Positions 18,922-28,236 of a stretch of 64,000 nucleotides of DNA are shown here, in pieces. The first letter of the stretch is position 1. Each line of letters starts with the position of its first letter. The notes beneath the pieces are model-generated. The model had not been told where the DNA came from. It made no database searches and saw nothing but the letters and a program-made list of their open reading frames with translations. The position numbers and the translations under genes were made by a program. Source of the stretch: Acidobacteriota bacterium (GTDB lineage: Bacteria; Acidobacteriota; Terriglobia; Acidiferrales; UBA7541). The DNA is taken from contig QHYZ01000065.1 of NCBI GenBank assembly GCA_003225295.1, positions 40,289-104,288 of the forward strand, read 5' to 3'.

Positions 18922-20019
18922 TCAGTGTGCTGATTCCTCCAGCAGTTCCGCCAAGTATTGTTTCCAAACGGCGGCCCTGGTATGCGTGCCGTGCCCGCGC
19001 GTTTCGTCGCTCGTGGGGATCAACACGAAGCGTGCGTTTTTCACCCTTTGCGTTTCACGTTCGGCCATTTGGAGCTCGGGCGGATTGATGAAGTCGTCCG
19101 CGGAATTGATGTACATGACCGGCGCAATGATGTTCTCAAGGTGCACCGCAGGGTCGTAATTGCGCGAAGCGTTCACCGCGTACCAGAGATCGTTGGCATC
19201 CAGTCCGGTCATGCGCGTCTTGAAATAGTCGTCGAGATATTTGTCCGCGGCATCGCGCGTCGGCAGAGTTTTCTGCATGTACAGCGGCGCACTGCCGGCA
19301 ATCAGCAGAAGGTCGAGCGCCGTGCGCAATCCTTGCCGGGGTTCCGTCGCGTAATCTCCTCCCTTCCATTCCGGATCATTGCGAATCGCCTCCATCACCA
19401 TCTTGCGCCAGACGCGGTTGCGTCCGGCGATCTCCACCGGCTGGCAGGCCAGCGGCATGAGCGCGTCCATGAAGGCTGGATAGGTTTCTCCCCAGACAAA
19501 GGAATGCATACAGCCCATGGAGGTGCCCAGGATAAGACGCAAATGATTCACCCCCAGGCCCTCGTTGAGAAGCTGATAGTGCGCGGCGACCATGTCGTCG
19601 TAGTCGTACTCAGGGAAATGAGCATGCCGCCCGTCGCTGGGCTTCGAGGATTTTCCGTGGCCGACGCCGTCGGGAAGAATGATGAAGTAGCGATTCGCGT
19701 CCAGGAGTTGTCCCGGACCGAAGAGCTCACCGGCAAATTGCGGCTGCATGAATTGCTGGCCCGAACCGCCGGTGCCGTGGAGAATCAGAACGGCGTTTGT
19801 GACGCGGCCCTCCGCGTTCAGCAGCGGCTTCCCAAGCGTGGTGTAGTGCAAGCGCAGTTCCGGCAGCATTCCGCCCGACCGGAATTTGAAATTCTTGACG
19901 ATGAAATCGCCTTCGGTGGTCACCGGAAGCGCCGCCTGCTGCCCGGCTGAAGGAAGGCTCAGAAAAGCCGAGACAGCAGCCACAAAAAGGGAACAGCCAA
20001 GGGAACAAGCGGTCATCAT
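18922..20019 (-). CDS. secreted MetX-like alpha/beta hydrolase
   Basis: From the ATG at 20019 (GAGGTG upstream) the protein has 365 residues with a signal peptide (MMTACSLGCSLFVAAVSAFL). The fold is that of homoserine O-acetyltransferase-like alpha/beta hydrolases: oxyanion region LILHGTGGSGQQF, nucleophile elbow GTSMGCMHS, an acid in NSADDFINPPE and the His in RGHGTHT. A signal peptide is not expected for the biosynthetic MetX. It more likely acts on an ester outside the cytoplasm, so no metX symbol is given. An in-frame upstream extension to 20169 is rejected because it is not family-like and precedes a good Shine-Dalgarno sequence. It converges with typA. Confidence 0.82.
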   Translation of the reverse strand: MMTACSLGCSLFVAAVSAFLSLPSAGQQAALPVTTEGDFIVKNFKFRSGGMLPELRLHYTTLGKPLLNAEGRVTNAVLILHGTGGSGQQFMQPQFAGELFGPGQLLDANRYFIILPDGVGHGKSSKPSDGRHAHFPEYDYDDMVAAHYQLLNEGLGVNHLRLILGTSMGCMHSFVWGETYPAFMDALMPLACQPVEIAGRNRVWRKMVMEAIRNDPEWKGGDYATEPRQGLRTALDLLLIAGSAPLYMQKTLPTRDAADKYLDDYFKTRMTGLDANDLWYAVNASRNYDPAVHLENIIAPVMYINSADDFINPPELQMAERETQRVKNARFVLIPTSDETRGHGTHTRAAVWKQYLAELLEESAH

Positions 20020-20290
20020 GCACCTCTTCGAACGGAAGACTAGCACACTCGGCCGCAGCGTCTCCTTCGGAGCGGCAACGCGAGACGCGAGAGTTGGGAC
20101 GCGGGGAATCAGTGCCACCGGCCCCCAGCCAGGCCGCGATCGCGGACGGCCACCCCTCGGCGACGGCAAATTAGTACGCTGCGTGCTAAGAATGATATAA
20201 AGTCAGAGCCCTATGCAGCCAATCCAGGGGGAGGCGTGCTGTGCCCGGCCGTAAGACTGCCTCTTCCAGCGCAGTTCATCAAGGAGACTG

Positions 20291-21385
20291 ATGGAATCCG
20301 TGAGTTCTCGACAGACAGAATCTGCCGTGGCATCGCATCCTAGGATCGCCGCAACAGCCACCGCGCTGCCGCCCCACACCATCACCCGCGATGACGTAAA
20401 GGTCTACATGGGACGGGTCTTTGACATCCCCGAGCGCCGCCTCGAAGCGATGATGAGTATCGTCGATAACGCGCAAGTTCACAACCGGCACGCCATCTTC
20501 CCTCTCGACTACACCATCGAGCCGCGCCCGCTGTCGCAAACCAATAATGAATACATCGAGCACGCCGTGAAGCTCGGCCGCGAAGCGGCGGAAAAATGCC
20601 TGGAGCGCGCGGGCTTGAAGAGCGATCAAATTGATATGATCATCACGGTGTCCTGCACGGGCTTCATGATTCCGTCGCTGGACGCCCACCTCATCAATCT
20701 GATGGGATTCCGTTCCAATGTCAGGCGCATGCCATTCACGGAACTGGGCTGCGCCGCCGGGGCCATGGCGCTGGGACGGGCAGCCGATTACTTGAAGGCC
20801 GAACCGGGCGGAAACGTCCTGATCATCGCCGTGGAGCTGCCCTCACTCACGTTTCAGCGCAAGGACATTTCGCAAGCCAACCTGATTTCTTCGATTCTAT
20901 TCGGGGACGGGGCCGCGGCCGCGGTGGTCAGCGGAAAACAAACCCGGGGGCCAAAGATTCTTGTTTCGGAGACTTATACGTTTCCCGATTCGCTGGGTGC
21001 CATGGGATTTGACCTGCGCGATTCCGGATTCCACATTCTGCTGGCCAAGGATGTTCCCGAAATGATCGGCGGAAGGATCGCCGGACTGGTCGAGGGCTTC
21101 CTCGATCGTCACGGCCGGAAGCGCGAGGAGATCAAGGGTTGGATTTTGCATCCCGGTGGGGCACGGTTGCTCGGAAACATCGAGACGGAGCTCGGACTGT
21201 GCAAGTGCGACACCCAGCCGTCCTGGGACATTCTCGGAAACGTCGGAAATCTCTCCAGCGCGACGATCCTTTTTATTCTACAGGAGTGGCTGGAAAAAAG
21301 GCCGCTGCAGCCCGGCGAATACGCGCTGGCAGCGGCGTTTGGACCGGGCTTCAGCGCGGAGTTTCTGCTACTGCAATGGACCTGA
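20291..21385 (+). CDS. type III polyketide synthase
   Basis: The 364-residue protein belongs to the chalcone/stilbene synthase superfamily. The catalytic triad is visible: Cys154 in TELGCAAGA, His287 in WILHPGG and Asn320 in GNVGNLSSAT. Bacterial members condense a (fatty) acyl-CoA starter with malonyl-CoA to give alkylpyrones or alkylresorcinols. The next gene, an ICMT-type methyltransferase, overlaps its end by 10 bases. This is the same pairing as Bacillus BpsA-BpsB, in which alkylpyrones are O-methylated. I therefore infer an alkylpyrone methyl-ether product. A TPR protein follows as a possible third gene of the unit. Confidence 0.92.
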   Translation: MESVSSRQTESAVASHPRIAATATALPPHTITRDDVKVYMGRVFDIPERRLEAMMSIVDNAQVHNRHAIFPLDYTIEPRPLSQTNNEYIEHAVKLGREAAEKCLERAGLKSDQIDMIITVSCTGFMIPSLDAHLINLMGFRSNVRRMPFTELGCAAGAMALGRAADYLKAEPGGNVLIIAVELPSLTFQRKDISQANLISSILFGDGAAAAVVSGKQTRGPKILVSETYTFPDSLGAMGFDLRDSGFHILLAKDVPEMIGGRIAGLVEGFLDRHGRKREEIKGWILHPGGARLLGNIETELGLCKCDTQPSWDILGNVGNLSSATILFILQEWLEKRPLQPGEYALAAAFGPGFSAEFLLLQWT

Positions 21386-21948
21386 GCGTCATCGTGTTTC
21401 TCGGCCTGCTCCTTGCCGTAGCCTTGCTGCGGCTGGCCGAGTTGCGCATCTCCAGGCGGCACCAGAGAGAAATGACCGCGCGCGGCGCGGCGAAAGTCGA
21501 TGAGCCGAAATTCCGCTGGATGGTGCTGCTGCACATCGCGGTGCTGCTTGGCGCTGCGCTCGAAGTACTGCTGCTTAAGCGTGCTTTCCTCCCCTGGCTG
21601 GCTGCGCCGATGTTGGCCGTCTTCCTGGCGGCCAATGCCGTGCGCTGGTGGGTCATCCGCGCTCTTGGCCAACACTGGAACGTGCAGGTAGTGGATTCCA
21701 CGCGCTTCGGCGTGGTTACCTCGGGACCTTTTCGGTACGTTCGGCACCCTAACTATGCGGCCGTTTTTGCGGAGATGCTGGCTCTTCCGCTCATCCACAC
21801 GGCGTGGATCACCGCCGTTGCGGGAGCCATTGCGCACATGGGAGTCCTGGCCGAACGGCTCTCCACGGAGGAGCGCGTGCTTTTCGCCAATCCCCACTAT
21901 CGCGCGGCGATGACTGGCAAGCCACGCTTCTTGCCCGGACTCTTCTGA
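21376..21948 (+). CDS. isoprenylcysteine carboxyl methyltransferase-family membrane protein
   Basis: The 190-residue integral membrane protein has about four to five hydrophobic spans. Its ICMT/PEMT signature in the second half is GPFRYVRHPNYAAVFAEML, with the closing ERLSTEERVLFANPHYRAAM motif that contributes to the SAM site. The ATG at 21376 lies within the last codons of the polyketide synthase gene, implying translational coupling. By analogy with BpsB (YpbQ), it probably methylates the hydroxyl of the pyrone made by the upstream enzyme. Bacterial homologues do not act on prenylated proteins. Substrate is inferred from context only. Confidence 0.88.
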   Translation: MDLSVIVFLGLLLAVALLRLAELRISRRHQREMTARGAAKVDEPKFRWMVLLHIAVLLGAALEVLLLKRAFLPWLAAPMLAVFLAANAVRWWVIRALGQHWNVQVVDSTRFGVVTSGPFRYVRHPNYAAVFAEMLALPLIHTAWITAVAGAIAHMGVLAERLSTEERVLFANPHYRAAMTGKPRFLPGLF

Positions 21949-21961
21949 AGGGCGGCCTGCA

Positions 21962-22843
21962 ATGCGTTGGCGAACCTCCCGCGTCGCATTACCGCTGTTG
22001 CTCTCCGTGGCCATCTGCGGCGCGCGGCCGGAGACCCGCGCAAATGGGCCGGCGTTCACCAAGGTGCCGGAACTGGCCTCCGGATTTCACCTGCTTTACA
22101 CTCAGGACTTCGCCGCCGGCCGCGAAAAATTTGCGGACTGGGAATTACAGCATCCCGACGAGCCCTTTGGGCGGGTCGCTGTTGCGGCCAGCTATCTCTT
22201 CGAGGAGTTTTACCGCCAGGATGTCCTCTCCAGTGATTTCTTCTTGAACGAGAAAAAATTCCTGCGCGGCATTGACGGCCAACCCGATCCCGAGCGAATG
22301 AAGAATTTTCAGGAGGCCGTCCAGCACGCGCGGAAGCTCGCAAGGCAGCGCCTGGAAAAAGACCCCAAGGACCCCGAAGCGCTCTTCGCGCTGGCACTGT
22401 CGGCGGGGATGGAATCCGACGCAGATATGATTCTCAGGAAGCAGCACCTGGAAGCCTTGAAGCGGCTTAAGGAGGCCAACGAACATGCCAAGCAATTGCT
22501 CGCACAGCACCCGGACGCCAATGATGCATACGTAGCCCTGGGAGCGGCCAACTACATTATCGGAAGCCTCTCGGGCGGTGCGCGGTTCTTCCTGCGGTTC
22601 GGAGGAATCCACGGCGACAAAACGCTCGGCATGCAGCAGCTTGGAAAAACAATTGAAAACGGACGGTACCTGCAGCCGTTTGCCAAGATCTTGCTGGCAT
22701 TGGCGGCTCGCAGAGAGAAACAAGAGCGCCTGGCGCAGAAACTGCTCCACGAATTGAGTGAGGAATTTCCGGAGAGTGGGCTCTACGCCGCCGAATATGC
22801 AAAAGCCATGGGACGACCCGTTCCTTCACAAATGCATCCCTAA
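21962..22843 (+). CDS. secreted TPR-like protein downstream of the polyketide genes
   Basis: The 293-residue protein starts with a signal peptide (about residues 1-25). Helical repeats follow with TPR-like spacing (RLEKDPKDPEALFALALSAG, LLAQHPDANDAYVALGAANY, FAKILLALAARREKQERLAQKLL). It begins 13 bases after the methyltransferase stop and may be cotranscribed with it. No catalytic motif is seen. It might be a periplasmic scaffold for the lipid product, but nothing in the sequence proves this. Confidence 0.75.
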   Translation: MRWRTSRVALPLLLSVAICGARPETRANGPAFTKVPELASGFHLLYTQDFAAGREKFADWELQHPDEPFGRVAVAASYLFEEFYRQDVLSSDFFLNEKKFLRGIDGQPDPERMKNFQEAVQHARKLARQRLEKDPKDPEALFALALSAGMESDADMILRKQHLEALKRLKEANEHAKQLLAQHPDANDAYVALGAANYIIGSLSGGARFFLRFGGIHGDKTLGMQQLGKTIENGRYLQPFAKILLALAARREKQERLAQKLLHELSEEFPESGLYAAEYAKAMGRPVPSQMHP

Positions 22844-22973
22844 GCTTGTTCACCTGCCTTCCCTCCCGCTATCCTTGGACTTTCGAAAAAGTCTTCCGCA
22901 GTCTCGCTGATAGATTAGAATCGCGTTCGGCAGGTGACGCGCCCGTTCCGTCATCGGCACGAGGCGGTGAAAC

Positions 22974-23828
22974 GTGTTCCAAAAGGACTTACTGAAGGGC
23001 CGGGCGATTTTTCTTACCGGTGGGGGAACGGGACTCGGCAGGTCGATGGCCTTGCGGTTTGCTGAGCTAGGCGCGCGCATGTTCGTGGTCGGCCGGCGGG
23101 AAGAACCGCTCAAAGAAACGTGCGATGAGATCCACCGGGCGGGCGGCGCAGCTGCCTACACGACTTGCGACGTGCGCGACTACGGCGCCGTCGAAGCCGC
23201 GGCAGCCAAGGCCGAGGAACAATTCGGCGAAATCAATACGCTGGTCAACAACGCCGCCGGAAATTTCATGGCGCGCACCGAAAGACTGACGCCCAATGCT
23301 TTCAACGCCATCGTTGGCATTGTCCTGAACGGAACATTTCACTGCACACAGGCATTTGGGAAGCGCTGGATTTCCCAAAAGCTCGGCGGCAATGTAGTGA
23401 ACATCGTGACCACCTATGCGGCCGCCAACTGCGGCTCGGGGTTTGTCGTGCCGTCGGCTTGCGCGAAAGCGGGTGTTTTGGCGATGACCACTTCGCTGGC
23501 CGTAGAGTGGGCGAAGTATCACATCCGGCTGAACGCCATCGCCCCGGGGCCGTTCCCAACCGAGGGCGCGTGGTCGCGGCTGATGCCATCGAAGCCCTTC
23601 GAAGATCACGCCAAGGACAAGCATCCCATGAAGCGCTTCGGGCGGCACGAGGAGCTGACCAATCTCGCGGCATTTCTCCTCAGCGACATGGCCGACTACA
23701 TCAACGGTGAATGCGTGGTGATCGACGGCGCGCAATGGCTGCGCGGCGCCGGCGAGTTCAACGACTTGCTGTTGCTGCCGGAAGCCGCCTGGGTAGCGAT
23801 GGAAGCCGCCCGTCAGAAAAAATCCTGA
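22974..23828 (+). CDS. 2,4-dienoyl-CoA reductase-like SDR
   Basis: The 284-residue Rossmann protein carries the TGGGTGLG cofactor motif (about residues 15-22) and NNAAGNF. The usual Tyr of YxxxK is replaced: the motif reads SACAKAGVLAMT, followed by EWAKYHIRLNAIAPGPF. This is the pattern of the mitochondrial/peroxisomal 2,4-dienoyl-CoA reductase branch, whose catalytic Tyr lies elsewhere. A role in degrading unsaturated fatty acids is likely. The start is GTG at 22974 with GAGGCGGTG upstream. The gene is convergent with the deacetylase gene, only 6 bases apart. Confidence 0.88.
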   Translation: MFQKDLLKGRAIFLTGGGTGLGRSMALRFAELGARMFVVGRREEPLKETCDEIHRAGGAAAYTTCDVRDYGAVEAAAAKAEEQFGEINTLVNNAAGNFMARTERLTPNAFNAIVGIVLNGTFHCTQAFGKRWISQKLGGNVVNIVTTYAAANCGSGFVVPSACAKAGVLAMTTSLAVEWAKYHIRLNAIAPGPFPTEGAWSRLMPSKPFEDHAKDKHPMKRFGRHEELTNLAAFLLSDMADYINGECVVIDGAQWLRGAGEFNDLLLLPEAAWVAMEAARQKKS

Positions 23829-23834
23829 AGCGGC

Positions 23835-25229
23835 CTACTGCGGCAGCGCCCGTTTCCGAAGTTCAACCCGAAGTTTGATCTCCCCGATAGATTGCGCACG
23901 GGATTCTGCATGAACGCTGATTTCCTGCGGCTCTGGTTTTTTCGCGTTGTTCTCCACTAGCGCCGGCAGGTTCACTTCGATGCGAGCGGCTGCCACTTGC
24001 TTCGCCCCCACCGTAAACTTCCCGGTGCCGCTCTCGGCGGTCCACCCCGCGGGTAGCACGGCAGAGACGGTGATCTCCTGAGTCTTCGCGGTTCGATTGC
24101 GAACCCACAAGGGAATCACCAGTGTGCCGGGAACCTGAAGAGCGATCTCCGGCGGCTCGGGATGAGGGAGACTGGCGAGCGCATGAGCCCGCCGAAACTC
24201 GCTGTAAAAGCTCCACGGGCCGCCAAGCTCCACCGATAAATCCGGCCGTGCAGGTTCAGGAGCAACATCGGATCTGGCAAAGGGAATCGCGCCCGGCGTG
24301 ACGCCATCGAAAACATCTGCGGTCAGGCTGCCGCCAACCAGCGATTTGCCGAGCACGAAATGCAATGCCTCCGTCCACGCGTCGTCGGAGGTGGCCATCT
24401 TTTCGATTTGGGCCTCGTCCATTTGAGCGATCTTGTCGAGAAAGGACTTGGCTTGCGTCTGGTGAGCACGGAACGAATCGAGCGCCACTCGCCAGTAGGG
24501 CTGCTTGCTTGATTTGGAAATCTCCTTCACGGAATAGTCCGGGCCTTTCTCGCGAAAAATATCTTTGCGGTCCGCATCCGGAAAGTAATAAATCTTCTTG
24601 GACTGCCAGGGCCGTAAGTTCTCCAGAAAGGGTTCGAGGCGTTTGGTTGGGCCAGCCAGCTGCTCGGGGAACGAGGCGGGATCGCCCGCCATATCGAATG
24701 CTTCCGTGGCCAGCAGCCCGGAGGCTTGATGGTCCCCGTGGTCTTCACCAATAAATGTTCCCGGCAAAAAAGTCAGCATGACTTCCGGACGGGTCAGGCG
24801 AACGAGGCGCACAAGCTGCTCGAGCGAAACACCGTGATCCCAGTTCGCCAGCGACTGCAAGACGTTCTGCGATGCCGTGTCCTTGCCGCCGAGAAACCAC
24901 ACGTTGGTAATGCCCAGCGATGTGAGGGCGTTGCGCGCTTCGATCTCGCGGATGACGCCGAGCGCCGCGGCTTGCTCGGCTCCGGCTTCATTCGCGCCAC
25001 TGCTGCCGCGCGTGCCGAAGACAACGGCTATTCGCTTGTGCTCGTCGAGCGCCCGCGCGAGATAGGGAGTAGCTGCGCCTTCGTCATCGGGATGTGCAAC
25101 CACGAGCAGGATGTCCGCTTTGTAGCGTTCGTCCGGCAAAGGAAGCGCTTTGGGCTCCTGCGCCGCACTCGCGATTGCCAACGAAAGAAGTGCCCACCCC
25201 AAGCCGAATATCTCGCCCAATTTTTTCAT
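23835..25229 (-). CDS. secreted PIG-L-family deacetylase
   Basis: The 464-residue protein has a signal peptide (MKKLGEIFGLGWALLSLAIASA). The LmbE/PIG-L metal site appears as VVAHPDDE (about residues 44-51) and GEDHGDHQASG. The family removes N-acetyl groups from sugars or sugar-like substrates using zinc. The extra C-terminal half (about 270-460) is beta-rich and resembles an immunoglobulin-like NPCBM/CARDB-type module (VPLWVRNRTAKTQEITV), seen in other secreted members. The start at 25229 (GGGGAAAACGG upstream) is preferred over the ATG 27 bases earlier. The substrate is unknown. Confidence 0.85.
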   Translation of the reverse strand: MKKLGEIFGLGWALLSLAIASAAQEPKALPLPDERYKADILLVVAHPDDEGAATPYLARALDEHKRIAVVFGTRGSSGANEAGAEQAAALGVIREIEARNALTSLGITNVWFLGGKDTASQNVLQSLANWDHGVSLEQLVRLVRLTRPEVMLTFLPGTFIGEDHGDHQASGLLATEAFDMAGDPASFPEQLAGPTKRLEPFLENLRPWQSKKIYYFPDADRKDIFREKGPDYSVKEISKSSKQPYWRVALDSFRAHQTQAKSFLDKIAQMDEAQIEKMATSDDAWTEALHFVLGKSLVGGSLTADVFDGVTPGAIPFARSDVAPEPARPDLSVELGGPWSFYSEFRRAHALASLPHPEPPEIALQVPGTLVIPLWVRNRTAKTQEITVSAVLPAGWTAESGTGKFTVGAKQVAAARIEVNLPALVENNAKKPEPQEISVHAESRAQSIGEIKLRVELRKRALPQ

Positions 25230-25557
25230 TCCGTTTTCCCCAGAGCGTTTCCGCACAAGTTACCGAAATAAGAAAGTCTACCCCGTAGCCTGGGTCGAGC
25301 CAAACGCGAAAGGCAGGAATTCGAAGAGCAGGATCAGCTGACCCGCGAGATTTCCCTGGGGACTCCCGGGGTTGCGGGAAATCCAGCCAAATCTCCGGGC
25401 GGAGCTGATCAAGTCGGACGCGCAGTTTTCCGGGGCTTCCCGGCGTCACGCTGATTTAGCCACCGGTTTCGAATCGATGGCAATTTGTCTGCTGCGCCTT
25501 GACCGCGCGGAACGCCGCCGATAAGCTTAGTGTTTCTCCTTCCAGGTGAACACGCAC
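25230..25557. other. intergenic region between the deacetylase and thrS
   Basis: About 330 bases with no supported gene. It must hold the divergent promoters. No T-box elements (such as the conserved AGGGTGG box and an antiterminator) were seen upstream of thrS. A Shine-Dalgarno-like AGGTGA at 25543-25548 serves thrS. Confidence 0.4.
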
Positions 25558-27513
25558 ATGGAGCAGATTCATATCACCTTGCCGGATGGCAGCGTTCAGG
25601 AAGTGCCCAAGGGCACTACCCCTGCCGATATTGCGCGGAAGATTTCTCCCCGGCTCGCCGATGCCGCCCTGGTTGCCCGTGTGGCTGCACCCAACAACGG
25701 GGAAGGCGAGCTGATCGACCTGCGGCGTCCGCTCGACCATGACGTCAAGCTGCATATCCTGACCGAAAAAGATCCCGATTCGCTTTTTGTGTTTCGGCAT
25801 TCCGCGGCCCACCTCCTCGCGGCGGCGGTGACGGAGTTGTATCCCAATGTGAAGCTGGGCATCGGTCCGCCGATCGACACCGGCTTTTTCTACGAATTCC
25901 TGCGCGACGAGCCGTTCACTCAGGAAGACCTCGCCAAAATCGAGAAAAAAATGCACGAGCTGGCAGCCCAGGATCTGCCCAACGAGCGCAAACTCATCCC
26001 CAAACCGGAAGCTTTGGACCTCTACAAGAGGAGCAACCAGATTTTCAAATGCGAACTGGTGGAGGAAAAAGCCACCGAGCCGATGGTTTCCTTCTACACC
26101 ACCGGGAAATTCATCGACTTTTGCCGCGGCCCGCACATTCCTTCCACCAAGCGCATCCAGGCATTCAAGCTGATGAACGTCGCCGGGGCCTACTGGAAAG
26201 GCCAGGAAGGCAATCCCCAGCTTCAGCGAATTTACGCCCTGGCTTTCTTTACTCAAAAAGAGCTAGACGAGCATTTGCATCGCATCGAGGAGGCCAAGCG
26301 CCGCGATCATCGCAAGCTGGGCGTCGAGCTGGACCTCTTCAGCATCCAGGAAGAAGCCGGCCCCGGGCTGATTTTCTGGCATCCCAAGGGCGGCTTGATC
26401 CGCACGATCGTGGAAGGCTGGCTGCGCGACGAGCTGCAGAAACGCGGCTACGACCTGGTCTACACCCCGCACATCATGCGCCTCGATCTGTGGAAGACCA
26501 GCGGCCACACCGATTTTTACCGGGACAATATGTTTGGCGCGATGGAAGTCGAGAAAGCCGATTACCAGCTCAAGCCCATGAATTGCCCCGGCCACATTTT
26601 GATTTACAAGTCCAGGCTCCGCAGCTACCGTGATTTGCCGGTGCGCCTCGCCGAGCTTGGCACCGTCTATCGCTACGAACGCAGCGGCGTGCTCCACGGC
26701 TTGCTACGCGTCCGCGGCTTCACTCAGGACGACGCGCACATCTTCTGCATGCCCTCACAGATCGCCAGCGAAGTCGAGGCCTGCGTCGACTTTGCCTTTG
26801 CCGTCATGAGAAATTTCGGCTTCGACAAATTCGAAGTCGAGCTCTCCGATTGGGATCCCGCGCATCCGGAGAATTACGCCGGCAAGCCCGAAGACTGGCA
26901 GCGCGCCACCGCCGCCCTCGCCGACACCATGAAGCGCATGAACATCCCGTACAAAAAGATGGAAGGCGAAGCCGCCTTCTACGGTCCGAAGATTGACGTG
27001 AAGCTCATCGACGCCATCGGCCGTTCCTGGCAGCTCACTACCGTGCAGTTCGATTTCAACCTCCCGGCGCGCTTCGGCCTCGAATACGTCGCCGCCGATG
27101 GCGCCAAGCATCAGCCGCTCATGGTGCACCGCGCGCTGCTCGGCTCCGTCGAGCGCTTCTTCGGCATCCTGATCGAGCACTACGCCGGCGCTTTCCCGCT
27201 ATGGCTCGCGCCCGTCCAGGTGGAAGTCTGCCCGGTCAGCGAAAAAGCGGCCGACTACGCCAAGCACGTCACTGAAACTCTGAAGGGCCAGGGCCTGCGC
27301 GTCCATCTTGACGACCGCAACGAAAAATTACCCGCAAAAATCCGCGACGCGCAGTTGCAAAAGATCCCTTATATGCTCGTGGTCGGCCCCAAGGAAGCCG
27401 AAACCGGCACCGTCTCGGTCCGCCACCGCAGCAAAGGCGACCTCGGCCCTAGGCCGCTCGCCGAATTCATCGAAGCGCTCCAGCGCGAAGCGAATTCGCG
27501 AGCCACCAGCTGA
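25558..27513 (+). CDS. thrS: threonyl-tRNA synthetase
   Basis: The class II synthetase has 651 residues from the ATG at 25558 (AGGTGA upstream; a GTG at 25546 is also in frame). Domains in order: TGS (about 1-62, HITLPDGSVQEVPKGTTP), the editing/SAD domain with HSAAHLLAAAV and the FCRGPHIPST metal motif, and the class II core. The core has MNCPGHILIY (zinc Cys near 342), RYERSGVLHGLLRVRGFTQDDAHIF and MVHRALLGSVERFFGILIEHYAG. The anticodon-binding domain is at the C-terminus. All hallmark residues are present. The downstream glycosylase starts 31 bases later. Confidence 0.97.
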   Translation: MEQIHITLPDGSVQEVPKGTTPADIARKISPRLADAALVARVAAPNNGEGELIDLRRPLDHDVKLHILTEKDPDSLFVFRHSAAHLLAAAVTELYPNVKLGIGPPIDTGFFYEFLRDEPFTQEDLAKIEKKMHELAAQDLPNERKLIPKPEALDLYKRSNQIFKCELVEEKATEPMVSFYTTGKFIDFCRGPHIPSTKRIQAFKLMNVAGAYWKGQEGNPQLQRIYALAFFTQKELDEHLHRIEEAKRRDHRKLGVELDLFSIQEEAGPGLIFWHPKGGLIRTIVEGWLRDELQKRGYDLVYTPHIMRLDLWKTSGHTDFYRDNMFGAMEVEKADYQLKPMNCPGHILIYKSRLRSYRDLPVRLAELGTVYRYERSGVLHGLLRVRGFTQDDAHIFCMPSQIASEVEACVDFAFAVMRNFGFDKFEVELSDWDPAHPENYAGKPEDWQRATAALADTMKRMNIPYKKMEGEAAFYGPKIDVKLIDAIGRSWQLTTVQFDFNLPARFGLEYVAADGAKHQPLMVHRALLGSVERFFGILIEHYAGAFPLWLAPVQVEVCPVSEKAADYAKHVTETLKGQGLRVHLDDRNEKLPAKIRDAQLQKIPYMLVVGPKEAETGTVSVRHRSKGDLGPRPLAEFIEALQREANSRATS

Positions 27514-27544
27514 ATGGTCATCACCACTCTTCATTCGAGCGGCC

Positions 27545-28201
27545 GTGCAAATCTCGCAAATCATCCTGAACGAAAACGTCTTCGCCCAGGGCGTGCGTCT
27601 GCTGGCGGATCGCGATGCCCATTTGGCTGAAGTCCTCGAAAAGTACGGCCCGCCGCCCCTGTGGGTGCGCGATCCGGGATTCCCCACCCTCGTCTACATC
27701 ATCTTAGAGCAGCAAGTCTCGCTGGCCGCAGCCCGCGCAGCGTATCAACGCTTAGAGCAAGAGGTGAACCCGCTGACTCCCGGACGCTTTCTAACCCTCA
27801 CCGGCCGAGAGTTGAAGCGCATCGGTTTCAGCCGCCAGAAAGCGCTGTACACGCGGCTCCTGGCAGAGGAGATCGCCGAGCGACGGCTGGACTTGAACAA
27901 CCTCGACTCCCTCCCAGATCAAGATGCGCACAACAAACTTACCGCCCTCAAAGGCATCGGGAACTGGACAGCCGACATCTATCTATTGAGTGCGCTTCGC
28001 CGCCCGGATATTTGGCCGGTGGGCGATCTGGCCTTGGCCACAGCAGTGCAGGAAGTAAAACGCCTTCGCCAGCGTCCTTCGCCCCAACACCTTGAAAAGA
28101 TATCCGCGCCTTGGCGTCCCTGGCGCGCCGTTGCCGCTCGTCTGTTCTGGCATCATTACTTGAGCAAGCGCGGCCAGCGCACTTCGGAGATTTCGCTCTA
28201 G
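27545..28201 (+). CDS. AlkA-like DNA-3-methyladenine glycosylase (HhH-GPD)
   Basis: The 218-residue protein shows the helix-hairpin-helix motif LTALKGIGNWTADIYLL followed by the catalytic aspartate in WPVGDLALATAV. This is the HhH-GPD pattern of base-excision glycosylases. An early LVYIILEQQVSLAAARAAYQRL block is also typical. The N-terminal DNA-bending domain of E. coli AlkA is missing, as in many short family members. The GTG at 27545 is chosen because the frame upstream runs into thrS. The Shine-Dalgarno sequence is weak, so translation may be coupled to thrS. It is expected to remove alkylated purines. Confidence 0.87.
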   Translation: MQISQIILNENVFAQGVRLLADRDAHLAEVLEKYGPPPLWVRDPGFPTLVYIILEQQVSLAAARAAYQRLEQEVNPLTPGRFLTLTGRELKRIGFSRQKALYTRLLAEEIAERRLDLNNLDSLPDQDAHNKLTALKGIGNWTADIYLLSALRRPDIWPVGDLALATAVQEVKRLRQRPSPQHLEKISAPWRPWRAVAARLFWHHYLSKRGQRTSEISL

Positions 28202-28236
28202 CCAAACGATGATGCATTGCCGACCGGAGGTCACCA

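Noticed and set aside
25257..25557. T-box element upstream of thrS
   Set aside because: No T-box sequence or specifier-loop layout was found.
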